From the NCBI GenBank assembly GCA_964441735.1, contig CAYTVB010000017.1, positions 1 through 40,600 on the forward strand: DNA of 40,600 nt. Reading direction: 5' to 3'. The notes under the pieces are model-generated. The model saw only the letters and a program-made list of their open reading frames with translations, was not told the DNA's origin and did no database searches. Position 1 is the first letter of the stretch. Each line of letters starts with the position of its first letter. The position numbers were made by a program, and so were the translations under genes. The stretch is from JASMTM01 sp964441735. Lineage in GTDB: Bacteria > Thermotogota > Thermotogae > Petrotogales > Kosmotogaceae. Below are positions 15,680 through 24,259 of the stretch, in pieces.

Positions 15680-17032
15680 ATGAGTTACAACCCTTATATC
15701 CCGCATTCTGATAAAGAAGTAAAGGAAATGTTATCCGTAATTGGCGTAGATAACATTAATGATCTGTTTGAAGATATACCCAATAGATTGGATAGCGAGC
15801 TCAACATTCCTGGAGGTATCGATGAATTTTCACTTAAAAGAAAATTAAAGCATCTATCAGAGTTAAATACTCCACTTGATGAATATGCAGTTTTTAGAGG
15901 AGCGGGTATATATAAACATTTGATACCAGCTGCTGTTAACTCAGTAGCATCAAGAGGAGAATTTTTGACTGCCTACACACCTTATCAAGCTGAAGTTTCC
16001 CAGGGAACTTTGCAAATGCTTTTTGAATTCCAGAGCATGATCACCGAACTAACCGGAATGGATATCGCCAATTCATCAATGTACGATGGTGCTTCAGCTG
16101 TGGCAGAAGCGGCATTAATGGCTGCCAGGGTAACCAGAAGAGAAGACGTTCTTGTAGCCTCATCAATTCATCCTGAATACATTGAAGTTTTAAAGACTTA
16201 TTGTTTTGGAGCAGATTTAAATGTTATTCCTTTAAAATACTCTGCTGATTCAGGGAAATTGGATGTTAAGGACTTAAAAGATAAAATTTCAGATAATACC
16301 GCGTCCGTTATTTTAGGATATCCAAATTTCTTTGGGATCGTGGAACATTTATCTAAAATTAAAGAATTACTACCTAAGAAAGCTTTATTAACTGTTGCAG
16401 TTAATCCCATCACGCTGGGTGTACTTGAAGCTCCAGGAAAACTTGGTGCTGATATTGTTGTAGGTGAAGGACAATCTCTAGGAAATCCCATGAATCTTGG
16501 TGGACCTGGACTTGGTTTGTTTGCTACAAAGGAAAAATATATCCGAAAAATCCCCGGACGATTAATTGGCAAAACAAAAGATCTTGATGGCAAAACAGGT
16601 TATGTTATGGTCCTTCAAACAAGAGAACAGCATATACGAAGAGAGAAAGCAACGTCAAATATTTGTTCTAATCATTCCTTTAATGCATTACTTGCGAGTA
16701 TTTACATGAGTATTATGGGAAAAAGAGGCTTAAAAGAAGTTGCAACTCGTTGCTTAAAAAAATCTCATTTCTTGTACGAAAAATTATTGAAAATTGAAGG
16801 GATATCACCTGTTTTTAATGAACCTTTCTTTCATGAGTTCGTTTTGCGAATAAATAAAAGTATTTCCTTAGAGAAAATTAATGAAAAACTAATGGATGAA
16901 AAAATCCTTGGACCACTACCTTTAAAAAGATTCTTCCCGAACATGGAAGATTGTGCTCTGTTCTGCGTAACGGAAGCAGTCAATAATGACGATATTACGT
17001 TTCTTGCAGGAAAACTGGAGGAGATATTATGA
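15680..17032 (+). CDS. gcvPA: Glycine dehydrogenase (decarboxylating) subunit 1
   Basis: N-terminal half of the split PLP-dependent P-protein that decarboxylates glycine; 450 residues, normal for the split form. Opening YNPYIPHSDKEVKEMLSVIG, then FRGAGIYKHLIPAAV, TAYTPYQAEVSQGTLQMLFEFQ, and GEGQSLGNPMNLGGPGLG are subunit 1 signatures. GGAGGG precedes the ATG by six bases, overlapping the gcvH end. Ends in ATGA overlap with gcvPB, which fits 1:1 synthesis of the two subunits. Confidence 0.98.
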   Translation: MSYNPYIPHSDKEVKEMLSVIGVDNINDLFEDIPNRLDSELNIPGGIDEFSLKRKLKHLSELNTPLDEYAVFRGAGIYKHLIPAAVNSVASRGEFLTAYTPYQAEVSQGTLQMLFEFQSMITELTGMDIANSSMYDGASAVAEAALMAARVTRREDVLVASSIHPEYIEVLKTYCFGADLNVIPLKYSADSGKLDVKDLKDKISDNTASVILGYPNFFGIVEHLSKIKELLPKKALLTVAVNPITLGVLEAPGKLGADIVVGEGQSLGNPMNLGGPGLGLFATKEKYIRKIPGRLIGKTKDLDGKTGYVMVLQTREQHIRREKATSNICSNHSFNALLASIYMSIMGKRGLKEVATRCLKKSHFLYEKLLKIEGISPVFNEPFFHEFVLRINKSISLEKINEKLMDEKILGPLPLKRFFPNMEDCALFCVTEAVNNDDITFLAGKLEEIL

Positions 17033-18480
17033 CTATCTTTGAAAAATCAAGAAAAAGCCGCATTGGATACAGCATTCCTAAAGAAAAGCTTCCCGAGATA
17101 GAAGTCGAAGAAATTTTGCCCGAAGAACTAATAAGGAGTGTAGAACCTTCTCTTCCAGAATCAAGCGAAACTGAAGTGGTCAGACATTACAGTAATCTTT
17201 CAAAAAAGAACTTCTCAGTGGACACAGGATTTTACCCTCTTGGTTCCTGTACCATGAAATATAACCCCAGAATAAATGAAAATATAGCCTCTCTTAATGG
17301 CTTTACAGAGATCCATCCATATCAACCTGAAAAAACATTCAAAGGTGCTCTTGAATTAATGTACAATTTGAAGAAATTACTCTGTGAGATTACAGGAATG
17401 AAAGCTTTCTCTTTACAACCTGCTGCAGGAGCCCATGGAGAACTTACAGGAATGCTGATAATTAAAAAGTATTTCCAGAGTAAAGGCGAAAGAAGAAATA
17501 AAGTTATAATTCCTGATTCAGCACACGGAACCAATCCAGCTTCTGCGCGTATGGCTGGTTTCGAAGTGGTTGAAATACAATCTAATGAAAACGGAATTGT
17601 AGACCTTGAAGACTTCAAAAAGCAAATTAATGAAGATGTAGCAGGAATAATGCTCACCAACCCCAATACTCTGGGTTTATTTGAAAAGGATATATGCAAA
17701 ATAACCGAAATTGCTCACGAAAATGGTAGTTTAATGTATTATGATGGAGCCAACCTTAACGCCATCATGGGAAAGGTCAAGCCTGGTGATATGGGTTTTG
17801 ATATTATCCATTTGAATTTGCATAAAACTTTTTCTACACCCCACGGTATGGGAGGACCGGGAAGTGGTCCCGTCGGTGTTACTGAGTTTCTGAAGGATTA
17901 CCTTCCTATACCGGTTGTTGATCTGGATGATGAGGGTTATTACCTAAAATGGAATCTAAACAACTCAATAGGTAGAGTTAGAAGTTTTTATGGTAACTTT
18001 AGTGTACTTGTAAAAGCCTATTCCTATATCCTAATGATGGGAAAGGATGGGTTAAAATATGTAAGTGAAATTGCTGTATTAAACTCAAATTATCTCAGAA
18101 AAAAACTATCCTCAATAATACCCACAGCATATCCAGGTTTATGCAAACATGAAGCTGTTTTTGACGGTACGACACTGGTAAAAAAATATGATATTAAAAC
18201 TCTAGACCTTGCCAAACGATTGCTGGATTACAATGTACATCCTCCGACTATATACTTTCCTCTAATTGTAAATGAGGCTTTAATGATTGAACCACCCGAA
18301 ACTGAAAGCAAAGAGAATATCGATAATTATATTGAAACAATAGAAAAAATTCTAAGTGAAGCACAAGAAAATCCAGACAAATTAAGAAAAGCACCTTATA
18401 CTACTCCTGTTAGAAGATTGGATGAAGTCACTGCTTCAAGATCACCTGTAGTTAGCTATAGACAGGAAACTGAGGGTTGA
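17029..18480 (+). CDS. gcvPB: Glycine dehydrogenase (decarboxylating) subunit 2
   Basis: PLP-carrying half of the split P-protein, 483 residues. PLP lysine K266 is in HLNLHKTFSTPHGMGGPGSG. Other signatures: FYPLGSCTMKYNPR (68-81), SLQPAAGAHGEL, PDSAHGTNPASARMAGF, and YDGANLNAI. ATGA overlap with gcvPA. The E3 subunit (lipoamide dehydrogenase) is not in this window. The stop region overlaps the -35 of the tRNA-Thr promoter, and no terminator lies before the tRNA. Confidence 0.98.
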   Translation: MTIFEKSRKSRIGYSIPKEKLPEIEVEEILPEELIRSVEPSLPESSETEVVRHYSNLSKKNFSVDTGFYPLGSCTMKYNPRINENIASLNGFTEIHPYQPEKTFKGALELMYNLKKLLCEITGMKAFSLQPAAGAHGELTGMLIIKKYFQSKGERRNKVIIPDSAHGTNPASARMAGFEVVEIQSNENGIVDLEDFKKQINEDVAGIMLTNPNTLGLFEKDICKITEIAHENGSLMYYDGANLNAIMGKVKPGDMGFDIIHLNLHKTFSTPHGMGGPGSGPVGVTEFLKDYLPIPVVDLDDEGYYLKWNLNNSIGRVRSFYGNFSVLVKAYSYILMMGKDGLKYVSEIAVLNSNYLRKKLSSIIPTAYPGLCKHEAVFDGTTLVKKYDIKTLDLAKRLLDYNVHPPTIYFPLIVNEALMIEPPETESKENIDNYIETIEKILSEAQENPDKLRKAPYTTPVRRLDEVTASRSPVVSYRQETEG

Positions 18481-18505
18481 AAGTTGTAGTTTGCTATGAT
18501 ATGAT
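18477..18505 (+). promoter_or_regulatory. tRNA-Thr promoter (TTGAAA-17-TATGAT)
   Basis: -35 TTGAAA at 18477-18482 (starting within the gcvPB stop), exactly 17 bases, -10 TATGAT at 18500-18505. The TSS would be near 18512, seven bases before the mature tRNA end. Confidence 0.75.
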
Positions 18506-18518
18506 CTTTTAAGATTGA

Positions 18519-18594
18519 GCAGGCGTAGCTTCAAAGGTAGAGCGCCGCCTTGGTAAGGCGGAGGTTGTGAGTTCGAATCTCATCGCCTGCTCCA
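18519..18594 (+). tRNA. tRNA-Thr (anticodon GGT)
   Basis: 76 nt full cloverleaf. Acceptor GCAGGCG pairs with CGCCTGC; D stem GCTT/GAGC; anticodon stem CCGCC/GGCGG with loop TTGGTAA, anticodon GGT; T stem GTGAG/CTCAT with loop TTCGAAT. Discriminator is T and CCA is encoded. Reads ACC and ACU threonine codons. Confidence 0.97.
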
Positions 18595-18595
18595 G

Positions 18596-18619
18596 GGAGC
18601 CTAAAAGGCTCCTTTTTTT
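18596..18619 (+). terminator. tRNA-Thr terminator
   Basis: GGAGCC (18596-18601) and GGCTCC (18607-18612) with loop TAAAA, followed by seven T. It starts two bases after the encoded CCA. Confidence 0.93.
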
Positions 18620-18656
18620 GTGTAAAACAGTGTATTTCATGATTCAGTTAAATCTA

Positions 18657-18665
18657 TGTTAAAAT
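18657..18665 (+). promoter_or_regulatory. Candidate promoter of the PAS-protein gene
   Basis: Extended -10 TGTTAAAAT with TAAAAT at 18660-18665, in the only gap (18620-18720) between the tRNA terminator and the next gene. -35 is weak. TSS near 18672. Confidence 0.4.
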
Positions 18666-18720
18666 GCTTACAAGGCGAATTACTGATTAATATGTTCCTC
18701 TAATTAAAGGAGGAATGTTT

Positions 18721-20484
18721 TTGTATAAAGAATCTTCCAGACAAAGGGTCATTGTTGTGGCCAAAACAAATAAAGATGCCAAAAGATTGATAGAAGCTCT
18801 TCATGATTTTTATGAAGTTAGATATACAGAACATGTTGAAAAAGAACACTGGCTATTTTCTGACCTTTTGATCTTTGATTATTTTGATGAAAATATTGTA
18901 CAAAAATCTAAAGAGAGTGATGTACCATATATATTCCTTGCTTCTGATGTAGAAGAAGTTAAGAAATATTCACTTTCGGAAGATAAATATATATTAAAAG
19001 GACCAGGATATCTAAATTACTTGAATAATATTGTAAACCTGATAGTCGAGAAACAACAACTGGAAAGAATTCTGGGATTCGAAAAGGAAAAATATCTTAA
19101 TCTTGTAAATAGTATGGGTTGTGGAATGCTGGTTTTACGAAAAAACGATGGACTAATACTTTTTGCAAACAAAGTGGCAAAAGAAGTACTTGGCTATCAG
19201 GGTGATGGTCTAATACATATGAAACTTTCCGATTTTGTTGATTCAGAAGAAGATATTTCTTTAATTCTCAGTTCAGGACCAAAAACAAATCTTGAATGCA
19301 AGCTTCAAACACATCTGGGAGATAAACGCGATGTAAGATATAGTTCTTCTGAGACCATTTATGGAGCAGAAAGAGTGATCCAGTTCACTTTTATGGATAT
19401 AACATTGCAAAAACGAAATATGAAAGAAATTATGCTTCAATGGCGTTTCCTGGATAATGCTGAAGAAATTGCATACGCCACTGATGAAAATGGAACAATT
19501 ATATATCTAAATAGTTATGCAGCACAAAAGCATGATTACAGAATGGAAGAAATGATTGGCACAAAAGAGAAAAATTATCTTTCCAGTACAGATGATAAAA
19601 ACATTGTTAATGAAAACCTGGCAAACAATGGACGCTGGGAAGGAAAAGAAAACCATATAAAAAAGGATAACACGGAGTTTATTGTTGATACCAAGAAAAG
19701 CATATTACACACCGACGGAGGCACATATATTTTAAGTATTGGAAGAGATGTAACAGAAGAACTGGAATTGAGAAGAAAGTTGAAATTCCATTCTTTATTT
19801 TTACAAAACATTACTGAAATAATCATTGCAATAAATGAAAAGGGTGAGCTTCTTTATGTAAATGAAGTTGCAAAAAGATTTTTCAGAATAGAAAATAAGA
19901 AACTCTCTTTGATAAACAATGAAAAAAATCCAATGTTATCAAGTTTTCTGGAAAAATTTTTTGAAAAGCTCAAGATGATGCAAAAACTCGGCACAATAGA
20001 TATCTATGAAAAAGGTGCCACAAAAATTACCCTTGAATATTCTTTTCATAAGGTGCTTGAAGATAATGAAAAACTTTTAGGGTATATTGTGACAGCCAAA
20101 GACATGACTGAATTTTACAGTATGCTGGAAAGAGTTAAGGAAAGGGCTGTTTTACTTGATCATCTACATGATTTAATCATCGCTTCAGATATGAAAGGTT
20201 GTATATTGTACGCAAACAATTCCTGGCTAAACAATCATGGTTATGACAATGTAGAAGAAGTAAAAGGCAAGAAACTCTCTGATGGTATAGTAGATCTAAA
20301 TGAAGGTTTAAGAAATACTATAAACGAACACCTTGCTGATAAAGGTATTTGGAGAGGAAAAATGTTAAATTATACTAAAGAAGGAAATTCATTTACGGTT
20401 AAAATGACCATCGTACGTTTAAAGGATGAAGACGGTTATTTTATAGGAGATGTTGGAATTATTCCCAGTAAAGAAGTTGAATAA
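18721..20484 (+). CDS. Multi-PAS sensor protein with receiver-like N-terminus, no output domain
   Basis: About 587 residues. The start is most likely TTG 18721, seven bases after GGAGG; the in-frame ATG at 18715 is only one base from that SD. Residues about 8-115 look like a receiver fold (LLIFDY with a possible phospho-aspartate, FLAS, ILKG) but lack the paired acidic residues after strand 1 (VIVVAKTNK). Four PAS-like units follow, at roughly 120-235, 240-350, 352-465 and 470-587. PAS 2 and PAS 4 share NxxLAxxGxWxGK and look duplicated. I see no kinase, GGDEF, EAL, HTH or transmembrane segment; the protein ends with the fourth PAS unit. Likely a cytoplasmic sensor or scaffold acting through a partner, possibly the next gene, 16 bases on. 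Function is not known. Confidence 0.85.
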   Translation: MYKESSRQRVIVVAKTNKDAKRLIEALHDFYEVRYTEHVEKEHWLFSDLLIFDYFDENIVQKSKESDVPYIFLASDVEEVKKYSLSEDKYILKGPGYLNYLNNIVNLIVEKQQLERILGFEKEKYLNLVNSMGCGMLVLRKNDGLILFANKVAKEVLGYQGDGLIHMKLSDFVDSEEDISLILSSGPKTNLECKLQTHLGDKRDVRYSSSETIYGAERVIQFTFMDITLQKRNMKEIMLQWRFLDNAEEIAYATDENGTIIYLNSYAAQKHDYRMEEMIGTKEKNYLSSTDDKNIVNENLANNGRWEGKENHIKKDNTEFIVDTKKSILHTDGGTYILSIGRDVTEELELRRKLKFHSLFLQNITEIIIAINEKGELLYVNEVAKRFFRIENKKLSLINNEKNPMLSSFLEKFFEKLKMMQKLGTIDIYEKGATKITLEYSFHKVLEDNEKLLGYIVTAKDMTEFYSMLERVKERAVLLDHLHDLIIASDMKGCILYANNSWLNNHGYDNVEEVKGKKLSDGIVDLNEGLRNTINEHLADKGIWRGKMLNYTKEGNSFTVKMTIVRLKDEDGYFIGDVGIIPSKEVE

Positions 20485-20500
20485 AGGGTAGGCGAAGTTT

Positions 20501-21754
20501 ATGAAAGCTAAAGAATGGCAGACAATGGAAAGGGAAGTATTTCTTAAAAAAGCTTATAATGCAGTTTCCAAAAATAAGGAGGCTTCTTTTCTTGATAGGC
20601 TTTTTTCCGACCTTAAGCATTCTCTTGGTGTAGATAGTTATACTCAATGGGATGTAAATTCCAACAGTCTAACATTAATTATCACCAATCATGGTCTGCT
20701 GGTTATGAGTGCAGCCTTGGAAATCATGGATCATTACACTGACCTTTCTTCATTGGTCTTCTTGCAGGCATGTGCCAATTTAAAAGAAAAATATATTTGG
20801 TCGGAACAACCAAGACTAAATTTACGCGGTAAGGTAGATAATAAAAAACTCAACCTGCAAACATTGGGTGACGCTATTCTTTGTGGAGATACAATACAAA
20901 CCATAAAAATTTTCGAACAGATCCAGGATGTCAATATTTCTTTGAAACCAGAGATTGAAGATATTCTTTACTTCATGAGTATTGTTTCGATAGAGGAGAC
21001 AACCTTTAGAAACGCAAGAAATTTAGGACATAAGGCAATATCTCTGGAAAAAACACTTGGGTTTGTTGAGCGCATTCCAAAACTGTCGCAACAGTTTTAT
21101 AGATGGTTTTTGAGATATTTGACTTCGTTTCCGGTAATCTTTCCCCTTTACGATAGGGTATCAAGAAATTTTGATGTTGATGAAAAATGGGCTAACAATA
21201 CAGTTCCAATTGATGAAAAATTGTTCGATACAATTTACAACACACTTTATTATCGTAAAGGTATCATCACAGAGGTCCTAAACAATTTGAGGAATGGTTA
21301 TAGTATTGAAAGCATAAGGAAATCTCTATTTATAAGCACTCTTAAATTCATATCAGATAGACGTTTAGATACAGCTTTTTATATGATCCATCTGCTAAAT
21401 TATCTTCATTCTTCCAGGCAATATTTTCAGAGACATAGCACTATAAGAACTGTCTATGCCTTATTGGTTCAAGCTTTATATACTGAAATCATTTTTGATG
21501 AAAGAGGTGGATCGGGAAGTGAAACCAATGCTGATGTCTCTCAGTCAACTGAGGAAATTTTGAAGAATCTTTTAAAGATAGATGCATCAGCCAATGGTGG
21601 ACATAATATAAAGTTCGTTTCAACCATTCTTGATGAAAAAAACCATAGCCCAGCCTGGGCTGGTGATCATTATCTAAAAGCAATTGATAAAGTGTATAGA
21701 TTAAACCCAAAGAGCTTTAATGTATTAGAGTTCTACAAGAATCATTATAAATAA
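20501..21754 (+). CDS. Uncharacterised helical, histidine-containing protein
   Basis: 417 residues, not recognised with confidence. Predicted largely alpha-helical, no signal peptide or membrane span. Histidines recur in helix-like settings: H64 and H78 (NHGLLVMSAALEIMDHY), H177 (NLGHKAISLEKTL), H297/H303/H312, and H368 (NGGHNIKFVSTIL). The LGHK and GGHNIKF settings faintly recall questin-oxidase-like helical domains, but this is a guess. Region 336-352 is a low-complexity G/S/T linker. SD is weak (AGG eight bases ahead). It follows the PAS gene by 16 bases and probably shares its transcript. Its last 10 bases overlap the end of the convergent HAD gene. Confidence 0.75.
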   Translation: MKAKEWQTMEREVFLKKAYNAVSKNKEASFLDRLFSDLKHSLGVDSYTQWDVNSNSLTLIITNHGLLVMSAALEIMDHYTDLSSLVFLQACANLKEKYIWSEQPRLNLRGKVDNKKLNLQTLGDAILCGDTIQTIKIFEQIQDVNISLKPEIEDILYFMSIVSIEETTFRNARNLGHKAISLEKTLGFVERIPKLSQQFYRWFLRYLTSFPVIFPLYDRVSRNFDVDEKWANNTVPIDEKLFDTIYNTLYYRKGIITEVLNNLRNGYSIESIRKSLFISTLKFISDRRLDTAFYMIHLLNYLHSSRQYFQRHSTIRTVYALLVQALYTEIIFDERGGSGSETNADVSQSTEEILKNLLKIDASANGGHNIKFVSTILDEKNHSPAWAGDHYLKAIDKVYRLNPKSFNVLEFYKNHYK

Positions 21755-22560
21755 TTCTTATCAATCAATTGCTCAATTATCTTTGCAAAACCCGCATCAT
21801 TATTTGATGGCGCTATAATATCTGCGTTTTCTTTTGCACTTTTTGTTCCATTTTCCATTGCAACTGATAAACCAGCTATTTTAAACGCAGGTACATCGTT
21901 GTCGTTGTCCCCAAGGACTATTATTTGCTCAGGCAATATTTCCATTGTTTCACAAAGAACTTTGAGTGCTCTTCCTTTATCAACATTTGCTGGAATAATA
22001 TCAAGATACGTTGGAAAGGATTTTACAATTTCAACCTCATTAAATTTCTCTCTGAGTTTCTTACCTATACCTTCAAGAAGCTCTGGTTCATCAATTATTA
22101 AAAGCTTCGTTGGTTCATGCTTCTCGACGAAACCTAATAAATCACCTGGCACATAATATGACACATTAGAATGTCTGGCGTAATCCAAAGCTTTTTTATT
22201 ATCTTCTGAAACAAATAATTCATCATTCACATAAGCCTGGATATAGTATTTTTCTTCAAGTGCCTCTTTTACTATCAAACTGGCAAGTGCGGATGGTATT
22301 TTCTTGTCAAGGATGATTTCGTCATCATATTTGATCATTGCTCCATTGTAAGCGATTACTGGAAATACTTTTCCCATATTAATTTTTAAAAACTTTTCAA
22401 CAGATTGCAGCATCCTTCCACTGCAAAAAATTGCATTGATTCCCTTTTGTGTTATGGAATTTAAAATCGAAAGATTCTCTGAGGGTAACATCTCATTATC
22501 ATCGATAAAGGTCCCATCTATATCTATAACAACAGCCTTATACTTACTTTTTGTAACCAT
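21745..22560 (-). CDS. Cof-type HAD-IIB phosphatase
   Basis: 271-residue haloacid dehalogenase superfamily hydrolase with a type IIB cap. Motif I DIDGTFID (nucleophile D13, acid D15), motif II FCSGR, lysine motif III near TYLDIIPANVDKGRALK, and motif IV VLGDNDNDVPAF. Such proteins dephosphorylate sugar phosphates, FMN or PLP; the substrate cannot be told here. Start is ATG 22558-22560, overlapping the nadE end by 17 bases; the SD (GGAGG) is 13 bases away, longer than usual, so coupling to nadE translation is likely. Ends by overlapping the convergent unknown gene, with no terminator seen between them. Confidence 0.93.
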   Translation of the reverse strand: MVTKSKYKAVVIDIDGTFIDDNEMLPSENLSILNSITQKGINAIFCSGRMLQSVEKFLKINMGKVFPVIAYNGAMIKYDDEIILDKKIPSALASLIVKEALEEKYYIQAYVNDELFVSEDNKKALDYARHSNVSYYVPGDLLGFVEKHEPTKLLIIDEPELLEGIGKKLREKFNEVEIVKSFPTYLDIIPANVDKGRALKVLCETMEILPEQIIVLGDNDNDVPAFKIAGLSVAMENGTKSAKENADIIAPSNNDAGFAKIIEQLIDKNYL

Positions 22561-24259
22561 TAGAAATGGGCATCCTCCAATCTTTACCAAAAGAGCAGCG
22601 AGAAATCTTGGTTCCTGCACAATATTGTCTACGTTTATATTCACTGTTTTTAATCCTTCTCAATACTTCTTGAGTGATCTTTTCATCAACTCCTCTTTCA
22701 GCAATCTCTTCAGGAGAAAACCTCTCTTCGAAGAAGAATCTCAAAATGGCATCCAAAATATCGTAAGGTGGTAAAATATCTTCATCCTTTTGATCTGGCT
22801 TCAACTCTGCGGAAGGAGCTTTTTCAATTACAGTTTTCGGTATTATTTCTTTTTCCTTCAACTTATTATAATAAATTGCAAGTTTAAAAACTTCTGTTTT
22901 ATATACATCCTTTAATGGTGCAAAACCTCCTGCCATATCACCATATAGGGTGCCATATCCTGTTGCGAGTTCACTCTTATTACTCGTAGCAAGAATCATC
23001 CAGTCAAATTTGTTCGAAAGAGCCATTAACATGTTTGCTCTAATCCTTGCCTGAATATTTTCTTCAGTAACATCCGGTTTTGTGTTTTCAAAAAATTCTT
23101 TTAGTGCATTCAAGTACAGTGAATTAATTTTTTTTATGGGTATAGTTAGGGTATTTATTCCAAGATTATCCGTAAGTTTCATTGCGTCTTCCTTGCTTTG
23201 TTCAGATGTATACTCAGAGGGTAGAAACACCCCCACTACATTTTCTTTTCCTATAGCTTCAGTTGCAATACATGCTACCAGCGAAGAATCAAGACCCCCA
23301 CTTAAACCTAATGCAACTTTCTTAAAACTATTTTTTACTAAATAATCTCTTAAACCCATAACCAGTGCTTTAAACACTTCTTCTTCTCGGTACCAGATAG
23401 GCTCCTTAGAATCAGGAATGTATTCCTGTCTTGACTTTCCTTTCAATATTATAGTCTTCTCATTGACATCCTTGAAAATTGTATAACTCTTTCTTTTTCC
23501 CTCAAGCAAGTTCAGAGTGATCGCGTCGTATGGATCGATATCCCCTATTAACAGTTCCTCTTCAAAGTCAGCTGCAACATAGGTTTTTCCATTTGGTAAA
23601 ACTATTGCGCTTCGTCCATCAAAAACCAGTTCATCCTGACCGCCAACTTGATTACAGTATCCTATTGCACAAGAATATTCATTAGCTCTTGTCTGAAGCA
23701 ATTTCAGCCGGTTAAAATGCTTTTCAGCAATGAAGGGTGAAGCAGATAGGTTTAATAACAAATTTGCGCCAGATTTTGTTTGATCATGCCCCGGTCCGGC
23801 TGGAACCCAAATATCTTCGCAGACATTTACTCCAAATTTTATTCGGCCATTTGTTAGTACCAGTGAATCGTTACCAGCTGAAAAGTATCGTCTTTCATCA
23901 AACACTGTATAATTCGGAAGATGATTTTTTCTGTGAATACCCACCAATTCACCATTTTGTATTACTGCTGCTGCGTTGTACAGCTCAGTATCAAAATCAA
24001 CAAAACCTGAAATAACAGTGATGTCTGAATTTTTAGTATATTCCTTGATTACCTCCAGTGCGGAAAGGTTATCCTTTAGAAAATCTATACGATAGAGTAA
24101 ATCTTCAGGTGGATACCCTGTAATGGTTAGTTCTGGAAAAACAACAATATCTAAACTTTTATCCTGAGCTTTACTTATATATTCTTTCATTTTCTCCAGA
24201 TTCTGATCAATGTTACCTACAACAGTGTTTATTTGAGCCAAACCTATTCTAATTATCAT
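22544..24259 (-). CDS. nadE: Glutamine-dependent NAD+ synthetase
   Basis: Final step of NAD synthesis: amidates deamido-NAD with ATP, using ammonia from glutamine. 571 residues in two parts: an N-terminal nitrilase-type glutaminase (triad E43 in FPELTITG, K111, C147 in FGVNVCEDIW) and a C-terminal synthetase with the ATP loop LGLSGGLDSS and KSELATGYGTLYGDMAG. The family tail is diverged: YKRRQYCAGTKISRCSFG instead of KRRQxxPGxKVTxRAFG. ATG at 24257-24259 has GGGAGG nine bases ahead; it overlaps the PLD gene by 11 bases. The operon order is PLD-like, nadE, HAD. Confidence 0.97.
   Translation of the reverse strand: MIIRIGLAQINTVVGNIDQNLEKMKEYISKAQDKSLDIVVFPELTITGYPPEDLLYRIDFLKDNLSALEVIKEYTKNSDITVISGFVDFDTELYNAAAVIQNGELVGIHRKNHLPNYTVFDERRYFSAGNDSLVLTNGRIKFGVNVCEDIWVPAGPGHDQTKSGANLLLNLSASPFIAEKHFNRLKLLQTRANEYSCAIGYCNQVGGQDELVFDGRSAIVLPNGKTYVAADFEEELLIGDIDPYDAITLNLLEGKRKSYTIFKDVNEKTIILKGKSRQEYIPDSKEPIWYREEEVFKALVMGLRDYLVKNSFKKVALGLSGGLDSSLVACIATEAIGKENVVGVFLPSEYTSEQSKEDAMKLTDNLGINTLTIPIKKINSLYLNALKEFFENTKPDVTEENIQARIRANMLMALSNKFDWMILATSNKSELATGYGTLYGDMAGGFAPLKDVYKTEVFKLAIYYNKLKEKEIIPKTVIEKAPSAELKPDQKDEDILPPYDILDAILRFFFEERFSPEEIAERGVDEKITQEVLRRIKNSEYKRRQYCAGTKISRCSFGKDWRMPISNGYKK

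Noticed and set aside
16198..16593. Long minus-strand open frame within gcvPA, and similar antisense frames within pnp, gcvPB, secDF, mutL, btuC and others
   Set aside because: They lie opposite well-supported genes, have no SD or family likeness, and reflect codon bias of the real strand.
22561..22644. N-terminal extension of the HAD phosphatase
   Set aside because: It reads nadE in another frame; HAD motif I should be close to the N-terminus.
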